Program-made: the position numbers and the translations under genes
The notes under the pieces: generated by a model
Databases searched by the model: none
Told to the model about the DNA's origin: nothing
What the model saw: only the letters and a program-made list of their open reading frames with translations
Shown here: one piece after another, positions 1 through 7,740 of the stretch
Layout: each line of letters opens with the position of its first letter
Numbering within the stretch: the first letter of the stretch is position 1
Assembly (NCBI GenBank): GCA_947177595.1
Contig: CAMWUZ010000057.1
Coordinates: forward strand, 1-8,841
Direction of reading: 5' to 3'
Source: an uncultured Porphyromonadaceae bacterium
GTDB taxonomy: Bacteria; Bacteroidota; Bacteroidia; Bacteroidales; Muribaculaceae
Length of the DNA stretch: 8,841 nucleotides

Positions 1-16
1 ATCTAAGAGTGGGCAT
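1..16 (-). CDS. start of a probable response regulator gene (partial, runs off left edge)
   Basis: Only five codons are visible: an ATG at 16-14 followed by codons reading M-P-T-L-R, continuing beyond the window. It is the first start codon after the stop of the sensor kinase, 25 bases downstream on the same strand. LytS-type kinases in this phylum are usually followed directly by a LytTR-type response regulator, whose N-terminus often reads M-x-T-L-x-C before the first receiver-domain strand. The call therefore rests on context and five residues. No Shine-Dalgarno site is evident, which is normal for Bacteroidota. It could also be an unrelated gene or no gene. Confidence 0.38.
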
Positions 17-41
17 GGTGATTAAGACGTTAAAATATTAA

Positions 42-1097
42 TTATGAGTTCGTATCAACCGGAACATTCAGGACTGCGATAAACTCTCCGTCAACTTCTT
101 CAGTATGAAAGTCAGCTTTATCTCCGAAAAGAAGATACAGACGTCGCTTCAAATTTTCAAGTCCGATACCGGGAGAGTCCGATCTATTTGCCCTGATTCT
201 GTTTTTCGTTACAAAGATAGCTGAATTATCATCAACTCGAAGACTCACCGAGACCGGTTCTGAGAAATCGGCATGTTTATACACATTCTCCAGAATAGTG
301 ACAAACATCATGGACGGCACTCGTGAATCAGCATAGCCGGTTATATTCATATCAATATTCATCCGTGCGCTGTCAGGCAAACGCAACTGCTGGAGTTTCA
401 CATAATTGTCCATAAAAGCCACTTCGCTCTCAAGACTCACGAATACAGGATTCTCATACAGCACATGGCGCAAAAGTTTGCTTAACTTGTGAACAGCTTC
501 CTGTGCTCCGGTGGGGCTGATAGCAATCAGGGCATAAATAGAGTTCAGTGTATTGAAAAGAAAATGAGGGTTTAGCTGATTGCGCAGTCGATCAAGTTCC
601 TGCCGCCGGCGCATATTCTCCTCCTCACGCCGCTTAGCATCGTTTTTAATCCATATATCGGTGAGACGCAAAGCAATGGCAAGTGTAATGGTTAGAATCA
701 GCATAGCGCCATCCTTGATCACTCCCGAAATCTGTCTGAATAAGAGCGAGTCAGCATCAAGCATCATACGACCAACAGGAAAGTTAGAACGCGCCCATTC
801 CATAATCATATAAAGAAGAAACTCCCCTGCTCCAACCAATATCAGGTTAAAGATAATAAAACTTCCAATCTGTCCTTTTCGGGATGCTACTCGAGGCAAC
901 AAAAAATAGTATTCAATATAAAACACCGCCACAAACACGGCAGCCTTTCCATAGGCAACCGCGCTGAAATGATTATTGGGATGTCCGTAATTAAATAATA
1001 CTTCCGGCAGGACAAACAGTATAACGAGACACAGAAGATGAGTCACAAAAGTGACTATCTTCTGCCGACCAGTACCGGGAATTTCAATATCACTCAT
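42..1097 (-). CDS. LytS/YehU-type sensor histidine kinase
   Basis: A 351-residue membrane sensor kinase of the His_kinase (LytS/YehU) family. Four hydrophobic segments (about residues 15-32, 49-68, 78-97 and 126-146) make up an N-terminal membrane domain with no obvious large extracellular sensor. A charged linker (151-173) leads to the phosphoacceptor motif QLNPHFLFN, with the likely phosphorylated histidine at 178. The ATPase domain shows an N-box (LENVYKHA, 269-276) and a G-box (GIGLENLKRRL, 310-320). Length is normal for the family. Its ATG overlaps the permease stop by 8 bases (ATGAGTGA), which suggests translational coupling. Its place at the end of an efflux operon suggests it monitors the membrane or the pump's substrate and feeds back on the operon through the regulator that seems to follow. 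The signal cannot be told from sequence. Confidence 0.93.
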   Translation of the reverse strand: MSDIEIPGTGRQKIVTFVTHLLCLVILFVLPEVLFNYGHPNNHFSAVAYGKAAVFVAVFYIEYYFLLPRVASRKGQIGSFIIFNLILVGAGEFLLYMIMEWARSNFPVGRMMLDADSLLFRQISGVIKDGAMLILTITLAIALRLTDIWIKNDAKRREEENMRRRQELDRLRNQLNPHFLFNTLNSIYALIAISPTGAQEAVHKLSKLLRHVLYENPVFVSLESEVAFMDNYVKLQQLRLPDSARMNIDMNITGYADSRVPSMMFVTILENVYKHADFSEPVSVSLRVDDNSAIFVTKNRIRANRSDSPGIGLENLKRRLYLLFGDKADFHTEEVDGEFIAVLNVPVDTNS

Positions 1098-2310
1098 ATC
1101 TTATAGCCTCGATCGGGTCAAGATTCGCAGCCTTTTTAGCCGGATACCAACCGAAGAAAACTCCGGTGACAGTACAAACCGCAAAGGAGAGTGCCACTGA
1201 ATAAATCTGAATATTAACAGGCCAGTGAATGACAACATTGACAAGCCATGAGGCAATTCCACCGAGTATCACTCCGATTATTCCGCCGCTAACACTGATA
1301 ATCACCGCCTCGATAAGGAATTGGGCGAGAATATCGCGACTTCTCGCTCCTATACTCATGCGCAGACCAATTTCACGGGTTCGTTCGGTTACGCTCACAT
1401 ACATGATGTTCATAATACCGATTCCACCAACAAGCAGCGAAATACCAGCGATACAGGCGAGGAGAACCGTCATCATATCAGATGTGGAGTTCATCATCTG
1501 ACTCAGCTCTTGCTGGGAGCGCAGAGTGAAATCATCTTCGACACCTGCCGCCAGTTTATGATTATCACGCAAAATAGATGTAATCTCATCCATAGCCTGG
1601 TCTGCCATCTCCTCACTTAGAGCCGATGCAAATAGACTCTGGATATAATCTACCGCCAGCACCCTTTTCATCACGGTAGTGTATGGCGCCAGCACAACAT
1701 CATCCTGGTCCATACCCATTGCGTTGGCCCCTTTAGCTTCCAGCACTCCAATTACCGTGAGGGGAATCTTGTTGAAGCGAACAGTCTTACCTATGGGATT
1801 GGTTCCGTCAGGAAAAAGATTGTCAACCACGGTCTTTCCCAACACACACACTTTAGCTGCTGATTTGATGTCTTGATCTGTAAACATATCCCCTTCCCCG
1901 ACCTTCAACTTACGAATGTCAAGATATGACGGGGCTACTCCATAGAGCGATGAAGGCCAGTTATTGTTGCCATTTATAAACTGCCCTCCACTATTCACAC
2001 TCGGCGATACCGCAGCAACAGAGGGAGCCTCGGTAGCAAGCGCCTCATAGTCGGCAATCTTGAGAGTCTGCATATCATCTGCACTCTGCTTAACACCTCC
2101 GCGCCTATCACCTCCGGGAAAAATCATTATCATATTCGAGCCCATTTCTGAAATCTGAGCCTTGATACTATCCTTAGATCCCTGACCAATAGCAAGCATG
2201 GTGATTACCGATGCAACACCGATAATAATGCCGAGCATGGTTAGAAAACAGCGCAGCTTATTGTTATTTAGCGCTTTCAATGCAATTTTTAGCAAATTAA
2301 CGATATTCAT
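1090..2310 (-). CDS. MacB-like ABC transporter permease (FtsX family)
   Basis: A 406-residue permease: one N-terminal membrane helix (about 21-43), a large periplasmic domain of the MacB_PCD type (about 45-278), then three helices of the FtsX fold (about 281-307, 330-357 and 368-389). The cytoplasmic loop VTERTREIGLRMSIGA (307-322) is the family signature that contacts the ATPase. The C-terminus DPIEAIRYE is also typical. An in-frame ATG exists at 2340, but the ATG at 2310 is preferred: it gives the usual MacB N-terminus (MNIVNLLKIALKAL) and leaves 4 bases after the ATPase stop instead of a 26-base overlap. MacB-type permeases use mechanotransmission to drive substrates from the periplasm through TolC and do not carry them across the inner membrane. 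Known substrates include macrolides, peptides and toxins; which applies here is not visible. Confidence 0.94.
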   Translation of the reverse strand: MNIVNLLKIALKALNNNKLRCFLTMLGIIIGVASVITMLAIGQGSKDSIKAQISEMGSNMIMIFPGGDRRGGVKQSADDMQTLKIADYEALATEAPSVAAVSPSVNSGGQFINGNNNWPSSLYGVAPSYLDIRKLKVGEGDMFTDQDIKSAAKVCVLGKTVVDNLFPDGTNPIGKTVRFNKIPLTVIGVLEAKGANAMGMDQDDVVLAPYTTVMKRVLAVDYIQSLFASALSEEMADQAMDEITSILRDNHKLAAGVEDDFTLRSQQELSQMMNSTSDMMTVLLACIAGISLLVGGIGIMNIMYVSVTERTREIGLRMSIGARSRDILAQFLIEAVIISVSGGIIGVILGGIASWLVNVVIHWPVNIQIYSVALSFAVCTVTGVFFGWYPAKKAANLDPIEAIRYE

Positions 2311-2314
2311 GCCA

Positions 2315-3067
2315 TTAATCGGGAATAGGTAATGAATCATACATTTCCTTGGCTGAAGCCGGAGATGGATTGATTGTGTCTGAAATCACTTTGCCGTCAC
2401 GAAGAACGATATTGCGCGATGAGTATGCGGCAAGATCAGGGTTGTGAGTGACGAAAATAATCGTTCTACCCTCTGTATGCAACTGCTGGAAAAGCACCAG
2501 AATGCTGAAAGATGTGCGAGTATCCAGATTTCCGGTAGCCTCATCGGCGAGAACAAGCACGGGATTATTAACCAGAGCTCTGGCGATTGCAACGCGCTGC
2601 TGCTGACCACCGCTCATCTGATTGCTCTTGTGCTCCAACCGGTCTGCCAAACCAACCGCGTCAAGGGCATCAATCGCCAACTTTCTCCGCTCTTTCGGCT
2701 TGATAGCCGGATTATAGAGCAGCGGAAGCTCTACATTCTCCACGGCAGTTGTTTTTGGCAACAGATTATAGTTCTGAAACACGAAACCTATCTTGCGGTT
2801 TCGAAGGACAGCCCTTTTATCTTTGCTCATTGTGCGCACACTCGTTCCGTCAAGAATATATTCACCGGAAGTAGGAGTATCAAGACAACCCAAAATATTG
2901 AGCAGCGTGGATTTACCGGATCCCGACGTACCCATAATCGTCACAAACTCACCTTCATGTATGGTAAACGACACTCCTCTGAGTGCTCTTACCTTTTCAC
3001 CACCAACGATAAATTCTCGGCGCAAATCAGATACTTTTATTATTTCTTTCTTAGCCTGTTCGCTCAT
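2315..3067 (-). CDS. MacB/LolD-like ABC transporter ATP-binding protein
   Basis: A 250-residue nucleotide-binding subunit that powers the neighbouring permease from the cytoplasmic face. Visible motifs: Walker A GTSGSGKST (46-54), Q-loop glutamine 98 (FVFQNYNLLP), ABC signature MSGGQQQR (151-158, with Met for the usual Leu), Walker B LVLADE with Asp175 and Glu176, D-loop GNLD (179-182), and the switch histidine 208 in FVTHNPD. After Walker B it reads DEATGNLD, where this family usually has DEPTGNLD; the catalytic glutamate is intact, so activity is expected. The last ~25 residues form a short tail past the core fold. It starts 6 bases after the adaptor gene's stop. In enterobacterial MacB this domain is fused to the permease; here the two are separate genes. 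Confidence 0.95.
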   Translation of the reverse strand: MSEQAKKEIIKVSDLRREFIVGGEKVRALRGVSFTIHEGEFVTIMGTSGSGKSTLLNILGCLDTPTSGEYILDGTSVRTMSKDKRAVLRNRKIGFVFQNYNLLPKTTAVENVELPLLYNPAIKPKERRKLAIDALDAVGLADRLEHKSNQMSGGQQQRVAIARALVNNPVLVLADEATGNLDTRTSFSILVLFQQLHTEGRTIIFVTHNPDLAAYSSRNIVLRDGKVISDTINPSPASAKEMYDSLPIPD

Positions 3068-3073
3068 GACAAC

Positions 3074-4237
3074 TTATTTTTTACGCTGCGGAGGTTTAGG
3101 AGCAAATGGGCTTGACTGTGTCGGCTGCCTGTCCCGTTCACCCGGAGCAGCGTCAGCCTGATAACCGACAGCAACCGTTTCATTTACCTTTAGACCGGAA
3201 GTAACAACAATATTGCTGCCTGATGCCTCACCTACTGTGATATCTGTAGCAACAAGACCGTCACCGTTGAGAACCCACACCCTTCTTGTGCCCGGTGCTG
3301 CTTCGCCCGCTTCCTTAAACTTAGGCAATCCTGGAGAATCGGGATATTCATGAGGTGTGAAATGAAGTGCCTTCTGCGGAACAATCAGCACATCTTTCTC
3401 ACTAAGAGTATAGATAGTAATCTCAGCGGTGAGACCCGGAATAAGTTTCATATCCTGATTTTGCGCATCAACCACCACTTCATAGGTCACAACATTGTTG
3501 GTAGTGGTAGGGTTGAGACGTACCTCAGTAACAGTGCCGGTGAAAACGTCATCGGGATATGCCGACACTGTGAATTTAGCTTCCTGACCGACTTTTACCT
3601 GGCCTATGTCAGCCTCATCCACATCGGCTATCACCCTCATGTTTTCCAAATCGGCGATAACATATAGATTGGCCACATTCATGCTTGATACCACAGTTTG
3701 TCCCACCTCTACCTCGCGGGAAATCACTATGCCGTCGATAGGCGAATAAATTTCGGCATAGTTGAGGTTTTTTGCCGCTCTCACACGGTCTGCCTGACTC
3801 TTTTCATAAGCGTTTTTTGAAACCTGAAAATCCTTGCGCGAGGTTTCAAACTCATAATCACTTATCAACTGCCGCTCATGAAGAGCCTTATCTCGCTCAA
3901 AATTCTTTTTATTATACTCGTATGTGAGACGCGCACTCTCCATATTGGCATTGGCGCTTTTAAGCTCGCTCTCAAGAAGAGTTTTCTCAATCTCGGCAAT
4001 CAATTCTCCCTTCTTGACGATTGAGTTATAATCAGCATAAAGCTCCGAAATAATACCGGTAACCTGAGTACCGACATCCACCTGTGTTTTTGATTCTACA
4101 GTGCCGGTAGCGGTTACTGTTTTAGTAACATCTCCTCTTGTCACGGGAGCGGTTTCAAGGGTTACCTCCGGCTTGCCCGAACATGACGCGACAATGACAA
4201 CCGCGAGAATGGCAAATGTATGAGATAAGTATTTCAT
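3074..4237 (-). CDS. MacA-like periplasmic adaptor (HlyD/membrane-fusion family), lipoprotein
   Basis: A 387-residue periplasmic adaptor that bridges the permease and the TolC-type channel. The N-terminus is a lipoprotein signal with lipobox VASC, giving lipidated Cys19; E. coli MacA uses a membrane helix instead. The next residues (SGKPEV) lack the acidic surface-export signal of Bacteroidota, so the protein probably faces the periplasm. Domains in order: half of the lipoyl domain (about 50-84), alpha-helical hairpin (about 87-160), second half of the lipoyl domain (SPIDGIVISREVEVGQTV, 165-182), beta-barrel (about 196-277) and membrane-proximal domain (about 280-362). The last 25 residues are rich in Pro, Gln, Arg and Lys and appear disordered. 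It starts 2 bases after the TolC-family gene stop. Confidence 0.94.
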   Translation of the reverse strand: MKYLSHTFAILAVVIVASCSGKPEVTLETAPVTRGDVTKTVTATGTVESKTQVDVGTQVTGIISELYADYNSIVKKGELIAEIEKTLLESELKSANANMESARLTYEYNKKNFERDKALHERQLISDYEFETSRKDFQVSKNAYEKSQADRVRAAKNLNYAEIYSPIDGIVISREVEVGQTVVSSMNVANLYVIADLENMRVIADVDEADIGQVKVGQEAKFTVSAYPDDVFTGTVTEVRLNPTTTNNVVTYEVVVDAQNQDMKLIPGLTAEITIYTLSEKDVLIVPQKALHFTPHEYPDSPGLPKFKEAGEAAPGTRRVWVLNGDGLVATDITVGEASGSNIVVTSGLKVNETVAVGYQADAAPGERDRQPTQSSPFAPKPPQRKK

Positions 4238-4239
4238 AA

Positions 4240-5535
4240 TTATAACGTTGTTGTATTTGTTCTGTATATTTCTATTTTTTTCTTACCGAGCATGGTCATA
4301 TATTTTGCCTGAGTAAGTTCTCTCTTTGCAGCGGTGAGAGCATTGTGAGCGGCAAGAAGTTCCACCGGATTGACATATCCGAGTTCAAAACGCTCATTCA
4401 CAAGGTCATTACTGAGAGCCGCCGCCTCAACCTGCTTTTCACCGGCAAGGAATCTGGCTTGTGCGGAACGCACATCGGTGTATAGCGATTCTATATCCCT
4501 GCCGATTGTGGTTTCACGCGCTTCTTTTGCCAAATCAGCGTCAAGTGCCGATACTTTTGCTTGAGCGACGGAGGTTTTGGTCTGCCTACGGTCAAGAATA
4601 GGAACAGTCACAGTCACACCAATGTTCTCGTTAACTCCTCTTTTCAGCTGAGTAGCAAATGCCGTTCCCGGCGCATAATATCCGGTTCCTATTCCGGCGT
4701 TAAGGCTTATCTGCGGTAATCCCGATGACTTAGCAACCCTCTCCTGAATCTTGGCAGCTTCAGCCTGCAGAACAGTAGCCTTCAACTGATTATCTATGGA
4801 TAGTGCGAGATTGTAGCTTTCGGTTATCGGTGGCAATGCAACTATAATCTCATCACGTTTCCAATCAACTTGCTGAGGTTCCACATCGCTATCAATTCCG
4901 AGTTCGAGCAACCGTTTCAGTTCAGTACACTGCGAGGCATAGTTGCCCTGCGCATTCACCAGCGAGTAGTTATCCTGCTCCGCCTGGGCTGCAATCTGAG
5001 CATAATCGACCTTTGACATTTTGCCTGCCTGCATCAGTTGAATTGCACGTTTCTCCTGCGCCGAGCTAAGTTCCACCGCTTCCTTGCATATTTCTATGGC
5101 TTCGCGCGAATAAAGCAGATTGACATATATCTGGAGAATGCTCTGCTCAAGATCAGTTTCCAATCCGTCAACACTTGCTTCTGAAGCCTTGACCTGCGCT
5201 TTACGCTGTTTGATAGTGGCAATTCGCTCGCCACCGTCCCAGATACTCCATCCTGCATTAAGCCCATAGTTGCCGGAATAAACATTTTTATCCCTGCCTT
5301 CTGCCCACGGAGTATTTGTGTAACCTTGTGTTGTGGCAAACGAAAGAGTTGGCTGCCATTGCGCCTCGGCTGCCTCAAGATTGAGTTTACTGCTCTCGGC
5401 GCTCAATCGAGCCTGCTGCAGGGAAATGTTTTTTTCGCGTGCATAATCCACACACTGCCGGTAACTCCAAATTTGTTGAGCCGACAGCACAAACGGGACA
5501 AAAAACAACGCTGATACTATACCTTTTATTCGCAT
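4240..5535 (-). CDS. TolC-family outer membrane efflux protein
   Basis: A 431-residue outer-membrane channel subunit expected to form trimers and serve as exit duct for the MacAB-like pump. A signal peptide covers residues 1-19 with likely cleavage after VLSA, before QQ. The mature part starts with WSYRQCVDYAREKNISL, the usual opening of Bacteroidota TolC proteins, and has two repeats of long Ala/Glu/Lys-rich helices separated by beta-strand segments (for example NYGLNAGWSIWDGG and ENIGVTVTVPILDRRQ). The second repeat ends in the conserved type of segment FELGYVNPVELLAA. The longest frame opens with GTG at 5541, but the ATG at 5535 is preferred: GTG would lie only a few bases from the predicted transcription start. 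It is first in the operon, directly behind its own promoter. Confidence 0.93.
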   Translation of the reverse strand: MRIKGIVSALFFVPFVLSAQQIWSYRQCVDYAREKNISLQQARLSAESSKLNLEAAEAQWQPTLSFATTQGYTNTPWAEGRDKNVYSGNYGLNAGWSIWDGGERIATIKQRKAQVKASEASVDGLETDLEQSILQIYVNLLYSREAIEICKEAVELSSAQEKRAIQLMQAGKMSKVDYAQIAAQAEQDNYSLVNAQGNYASQCTELKRLLELGIDSDVEPQQVDWKRDEIIVALPPITESYNLALSIDNQLKATVLQAEAAKIQERVAKSSGLPQISLNAGIGTGYYAPGTAFATQLKRGVNENIGVTVTVPILDRRQTKTSVAQAKVSALDADLAKEARETTIGRDIESLYTDVRSAQARFLAGEKQVEAAALSNDLVNERFELGYVNPVELLAAHNALTAAKRELTQAKYMTMLGKKKIEIYRTNTTTL

Positions 5536-5550
5536 ATTCACTAATTTTAT

Positions 5551-5584
5551 GCAAAGATATAGCCGTTAGGCGGTTAAGAACAAA
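5551..5584 (-). promoter_or_regulatory. Bacteroidetes-type promoter for the efflux operon
   Basis: On the minus strand a perfect -7 element TATCTTTGC (5559-5551, consensus TAnnTTTG) is preceded by a -33 element TTTG (5584-5581), with 21 bases between them, within the range known for Bacteroides promoters. Transcription should begin near 5544-5546, leaving a leader of only about 10 bases before the ATG at 5535. This gives the efflux operon its own promoter, separate from the exbBD-tonB operon upstream. Confidence 0.75.
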
Positions 5585-5599
5585 TAAAATATAACTCCA

Positions 5600-5636
5600 C
5601 GTGATTTTTACCGACAAAACGGTAAAACCTGTCACG
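5600..5636. promoter_or_regulatory. palindrome between tonB-like and tolC-like genes: possible operator or weak terminator
   Basis: A perfect 8-base inverted repeat, TTTTACCG (5606-5613) and CGGTAAAA (5620-5627), surrounds a 6-base spacer. A second pair, CGTGA (5600-5604) and TCACG (5632-5636), flanks it with unequal linkers, so the whole can fold as a two-part hairpin. It lies 35 bases beyond the tonB-like stop and 15 bases upstream of the -33 element of the efflux promoter. No T-run follows on either strand, so it is a poor intrinsic terminator; a binding site for a dimeric regulator of the efflux promoter is equally likely. Confidence 0.45.
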
Positions 5637-5671
5637 AACAGTTAACATACCCAAAATTTTAAAAATAAAGA

Positions 5672-6478
5672 TTACTCGAATGTGTAAATGATAGACCCCG
5701 GTTGCTCCGCCGGCGCATCCTCGTCAACCGAAAATTTTGATTTACGGGCAGCCCTGATACAGCTTTCACGTGTTTCCTGAATAGATGCAGCCGGTCCGAA
5801 ACCATTCTGATATTCCGCTGCTATAACTTCGCCCTTACGGTTAACCCTGATATTAATTTTTATAGATCCGATCGCTGATGATTTTGGATGTGACCAAGAT
5901 GCGAGTGTACGACCTTTTAGATCCGCTCCCGGCTGACCATAGATAGCACCTGTATTGGAATTACCGGTAGGTACACCGCTTTGCCCGTGAGCCACGGAAG
6001 AGCCGGATGTGGGTTTAGAGAAAGTCACTCTCTTGTTGATTCTATCAGAAGCCTCTTTCTCCCTTTTCTCTTTCTCTATACGTGCAAGCTCTTCTTTGGT
6101 CAGACCGGTTCTCTGCGGTTTCGGCTGCTCTTTCACCTTTATAGCCGATTCAATTTTACTTGTGATAAGCGGTGCCTCCTCCGCTACAGGTTCCGGTGCG
6201 GGATTTGTGGCTGCGACCGGCTCTGGCATTGACACAACCTCATCAGCAGGAGCTTCTTCGGCAGCTGCCTCCAATTCATCGACATCCGGCTGATATACAT
6301 CACCGTATTTCACATACTCCCCTTCCAGTAATAGCTCGGAGGTATCTTCCGGCGGCCACACACGGGGCTCATCAACTGTATGCTTGAGATAAAGGAAAAG
6401 AAGCAAAAGCACCACCGCGACTATCACAGCCACGGTAACACATATTGAAATCAATCTTGCCTTTCTCTCGTAATTCAT
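5672..6478 (-). CDS. TonB-family energy transducer (TonB_2/TolA-like C-terminus)
   Basis: A 268-residue inner-membrane protein that should couple the ExbB-ExbD motor to outer-membrane receptors. It has a short cytoplasmic N-terminus, one membrane helix (about 9-31), a Glu/Pro/Ala-rich periplasmic stretch (about 65-105), a charged Lys/Glu helix (about 126-150) and a Gly/Ser-rich linker (155-188). The C-terminal domain (about 189-268) carries GSIKINIRVNRKGEVIAAE, the usual strand pattern of the TonB C-terminal fold, and ends GSIIYTFE. The Tyr-Pro motif of classical TonB is absent, so the domain looks closer to TonB_2/TolA. A GTG at 6487 would overlap the exbD stop by 4 bases; the ATG at 6478, 5 bases after that stop, is preferred. 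Which receptors it serves is not visible. Confidence 0.88.
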   Translation of the reverse strand: MNYERKARLISICVTVAVIVAVVLLLLFLYLKHTVDEPRVWPPEDTSELLLEGEYVKYGDVYQPDVDELEAAAEEAPADEVVSMPEPVAATNPAPEPVAEEAPLITSKIESAIKVKEQPKPQRTGLTKEELARIEKEKREKEASDRINKRVTFSKPTSGSSVAHGQSGVPTGNSNTGAIYGQPGADLKGRTLASWSHPKSSAIGSIKINIRVNRKGEVIAAEYQNGFGPAASIQETRESCIRAARKSKFSVDEDAPAEQPGSIIYTFE

Positions 6479-6483
6479 CGCTG

Positions 6484-6918
6484 TCACTGAAGCGGTTTAG
6501 CCGATGTCGGAGCGGGCTTTGTGGCGAGCACCATTTTCAGTCCGTTCTTAGCTCCCATATCGAGTATTTCTACAAGTTTTTTGTATTTAACCTCCTCATC
6601 GGCATAAATTGCGATAACATCCTGCGGATTCTGACGCTGAATGAGTTGCAGAAAACCGAGCAACTGGTTCTGATCCGCCATAGGTTGCGGCTCGTTCTCG
6701 TCAAAAGATATATATATTGCCGATTCCTTATCTATATAAATCCTGGCTTTAGGTTTCAGACCGGTTTGTTCCGAGCTCTGTGGCAGATTAATCTCAAGCG
6801 CCGTAGGAAAAACGAAAGTCGATGTCACCATAAAGAATATAAGCAACAGGAAGATAACATCGGTCATCGACGCCATCGAGAAAACAGATGTCATGTCATG
6901 CTGACGCTTCAGTGCCAT
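6484..6918 (-). CDS. exbD: ExbD/TolR-family proton-motor subunit
   Basis: A 144-residue protein with a short cytoplasmic N-terminus, one membrane helix (about 18-38) and a periplasmic domain. The helix contains SMTDVIFLLLIFFMVTS with Asp20, matching the proton-carrying aspartate of the ExbD/TolR/MotB group. The periplasmic part shows the usual pattern: an INLPQS stretch after the helix, a beta-strand segment (AIYISFDENE), then DVIAIYADEEVKYKKLVEILDM-type strand-helix order near residues 100-121. Length is normal. It starts 10 bases after exbB and runs straight into the TonB-like gene. Many Bacteroidota loci have two exbD copies; only one is present here. Confidence 0.95.
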   Translation of the reverse strand: MALKRQHDMTSVFSMASMTDVIFLLLIFFMVTSTFVFPTALEINLPQSSEQTGLKPKARIYIDKESAIYISFDENEPQPMADQNQLLGFLQLIQRQNPQDVIAIYADEEVKYKKLVEILDMGAKNGLKMVLATKPAPTSAKPLQ

Positions 6919-6928
6919 AGCCCTCTAT

Positions 6929-7711
6929 TTATTTAGCCGGTTCGTTGAGAAGATCCATAAACTCCATGGTTTTGCCTTCAAGGTCATTCATCACGCCATT
7001 GATTTTTGCAACGAGATAGTTGTATGCAAACAATGCGAGGATTCCGACCATAAGACCGGCAACGGTTGTTACAAGGGCTTCATAAATACCGCCGGCAAGC
7101 ACATCTATATTAGCACTTGATCCGGCGCTTGCAAGATTAAAGAATGCCTGCACCATACCGATAACAGTACCGAGAAAGCCTATCATGGGAGCGCCCGCGG
7201 CAGTTGTGGCGAGCCAAGGCAGTCCTTTGCCGAGAGTCGCTACCTCGATATTGCCGGTATTCTCGATAGCAACCAGAACATCATTCATAGGACGACCGAT
7301 ACGGCTGATACCTTTATCTATAAGACGGGAGTAGGGAGTATTGGTCTGGCGGCACAGATTCTGCGCGCTCTCAATCTCACCCTCATGAATATAGTCGCGG
7401 ATTCTCTGCATGAATGTAGTGTCTTCGTGAGCAGCCTGACGTATAACGATTGCACGCTCAACAAACACATAAATAGCGATAATAGCAAGAAGCGCGAGAG
7501 GAATCATCACCCAACCGCCTTCAAGACACAGCTCCCAGACCGACAAATCCTTGACAGCCGGAGACTCCGCTATCGATTCCGGAACGGGTACTTCTGTTAT
7601 CACCTCTGCTGCGGCTGCCTCCACTGCTGCAACCGAATCGGCAACAACCCCGGCTACAGAGTCAGGCATCGAAGATGTGACCTGAGCGAATATGGTAGCA
7701 AGAACACTCAT
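6929..7711 (-). CDS. exbB: ExbB/TolQ/MotA-family proton channel protein
   Basis: A 260-residue inner-membrane channel that forms the pentameric stator around the ExbD helices. The first 55 residues are rich in Ala, Val and Glu and probably periplasmic. Membrane helices lie at about 66-90, 168-193 and 212-236, with a cytoplasmic domain (about 91-165) between the first and second. The second helix includes APMIGFLGTVIGMVQAF and the third EALVTTVAGLMVGI, the conserved core of MotA_ExbB proteins. An upstream in-frame ATG at 7759 would overlap the end of pdxJ and add 16 basic residues; the ATG at 7711 is preferred because it gives a normal N-terminus and a 29-base gap after pdxJ. No promoter was seen in that gap, so transcription probably comes from pdxJ. 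Confidence 0.95.
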   Translation of the reverse strand: MSVLATIFAQVTSSMPDSVAGVVADSVAAVEAAAAEVITEVPVPESIAESPAVKDLSVWELCLEGGWVMIPLALLAIIAIYVFVERAIVIRQAAHEDTTFMQRIRDYIHEGEIESAQNLCRQTNTPYSRLIDKGISRIGRPMNDVLVAIENTGNIEVATLGKGLPWLATTAAGAPMIGFLGTVIGMVQAFFNLASAGSSANIDVLAGGIYEALVTTVAGLMVGILALFAYNYLVAKINGVMNDLEGKTMEFMDLLNEPAK

Positions 7712-7740
7712 ATTATTTATCTTTAGTTTAACTCTTAATC

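Noticed and set aside
2311..2340. Permease start at ATG 2340, overlapping the ATPase by 26 bases
   Set aside because: The ten extra residues (MIHYLFPING) are not part of the usual MacB N-terminus, and ATG 2310 gives the standard start and a 4-base gap.
2444..3115. A 223-codon plus-strand open frame antisense to the ABC ATPase gene
   Set aside because: It lies wholly opposite a gene with all ABC motifs, its translation has no recognisable domain, and its composition is that of an antisense shadow.
5387..5635. An 82-codon minus-strand frame across the tolC promoter
   Set aside because: It overlaps the TolC signal-peptide region in another frame and reads through the promoter and the palindrome; the TolC frame is clearly the real one.
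6445..6936. A 163-codon plus-strand open frame opposite exbD
   Set aside because: The minus strand encodes a complete ExbD; the antisense product is rich in Arg, Cys and His with no coherent pattern.
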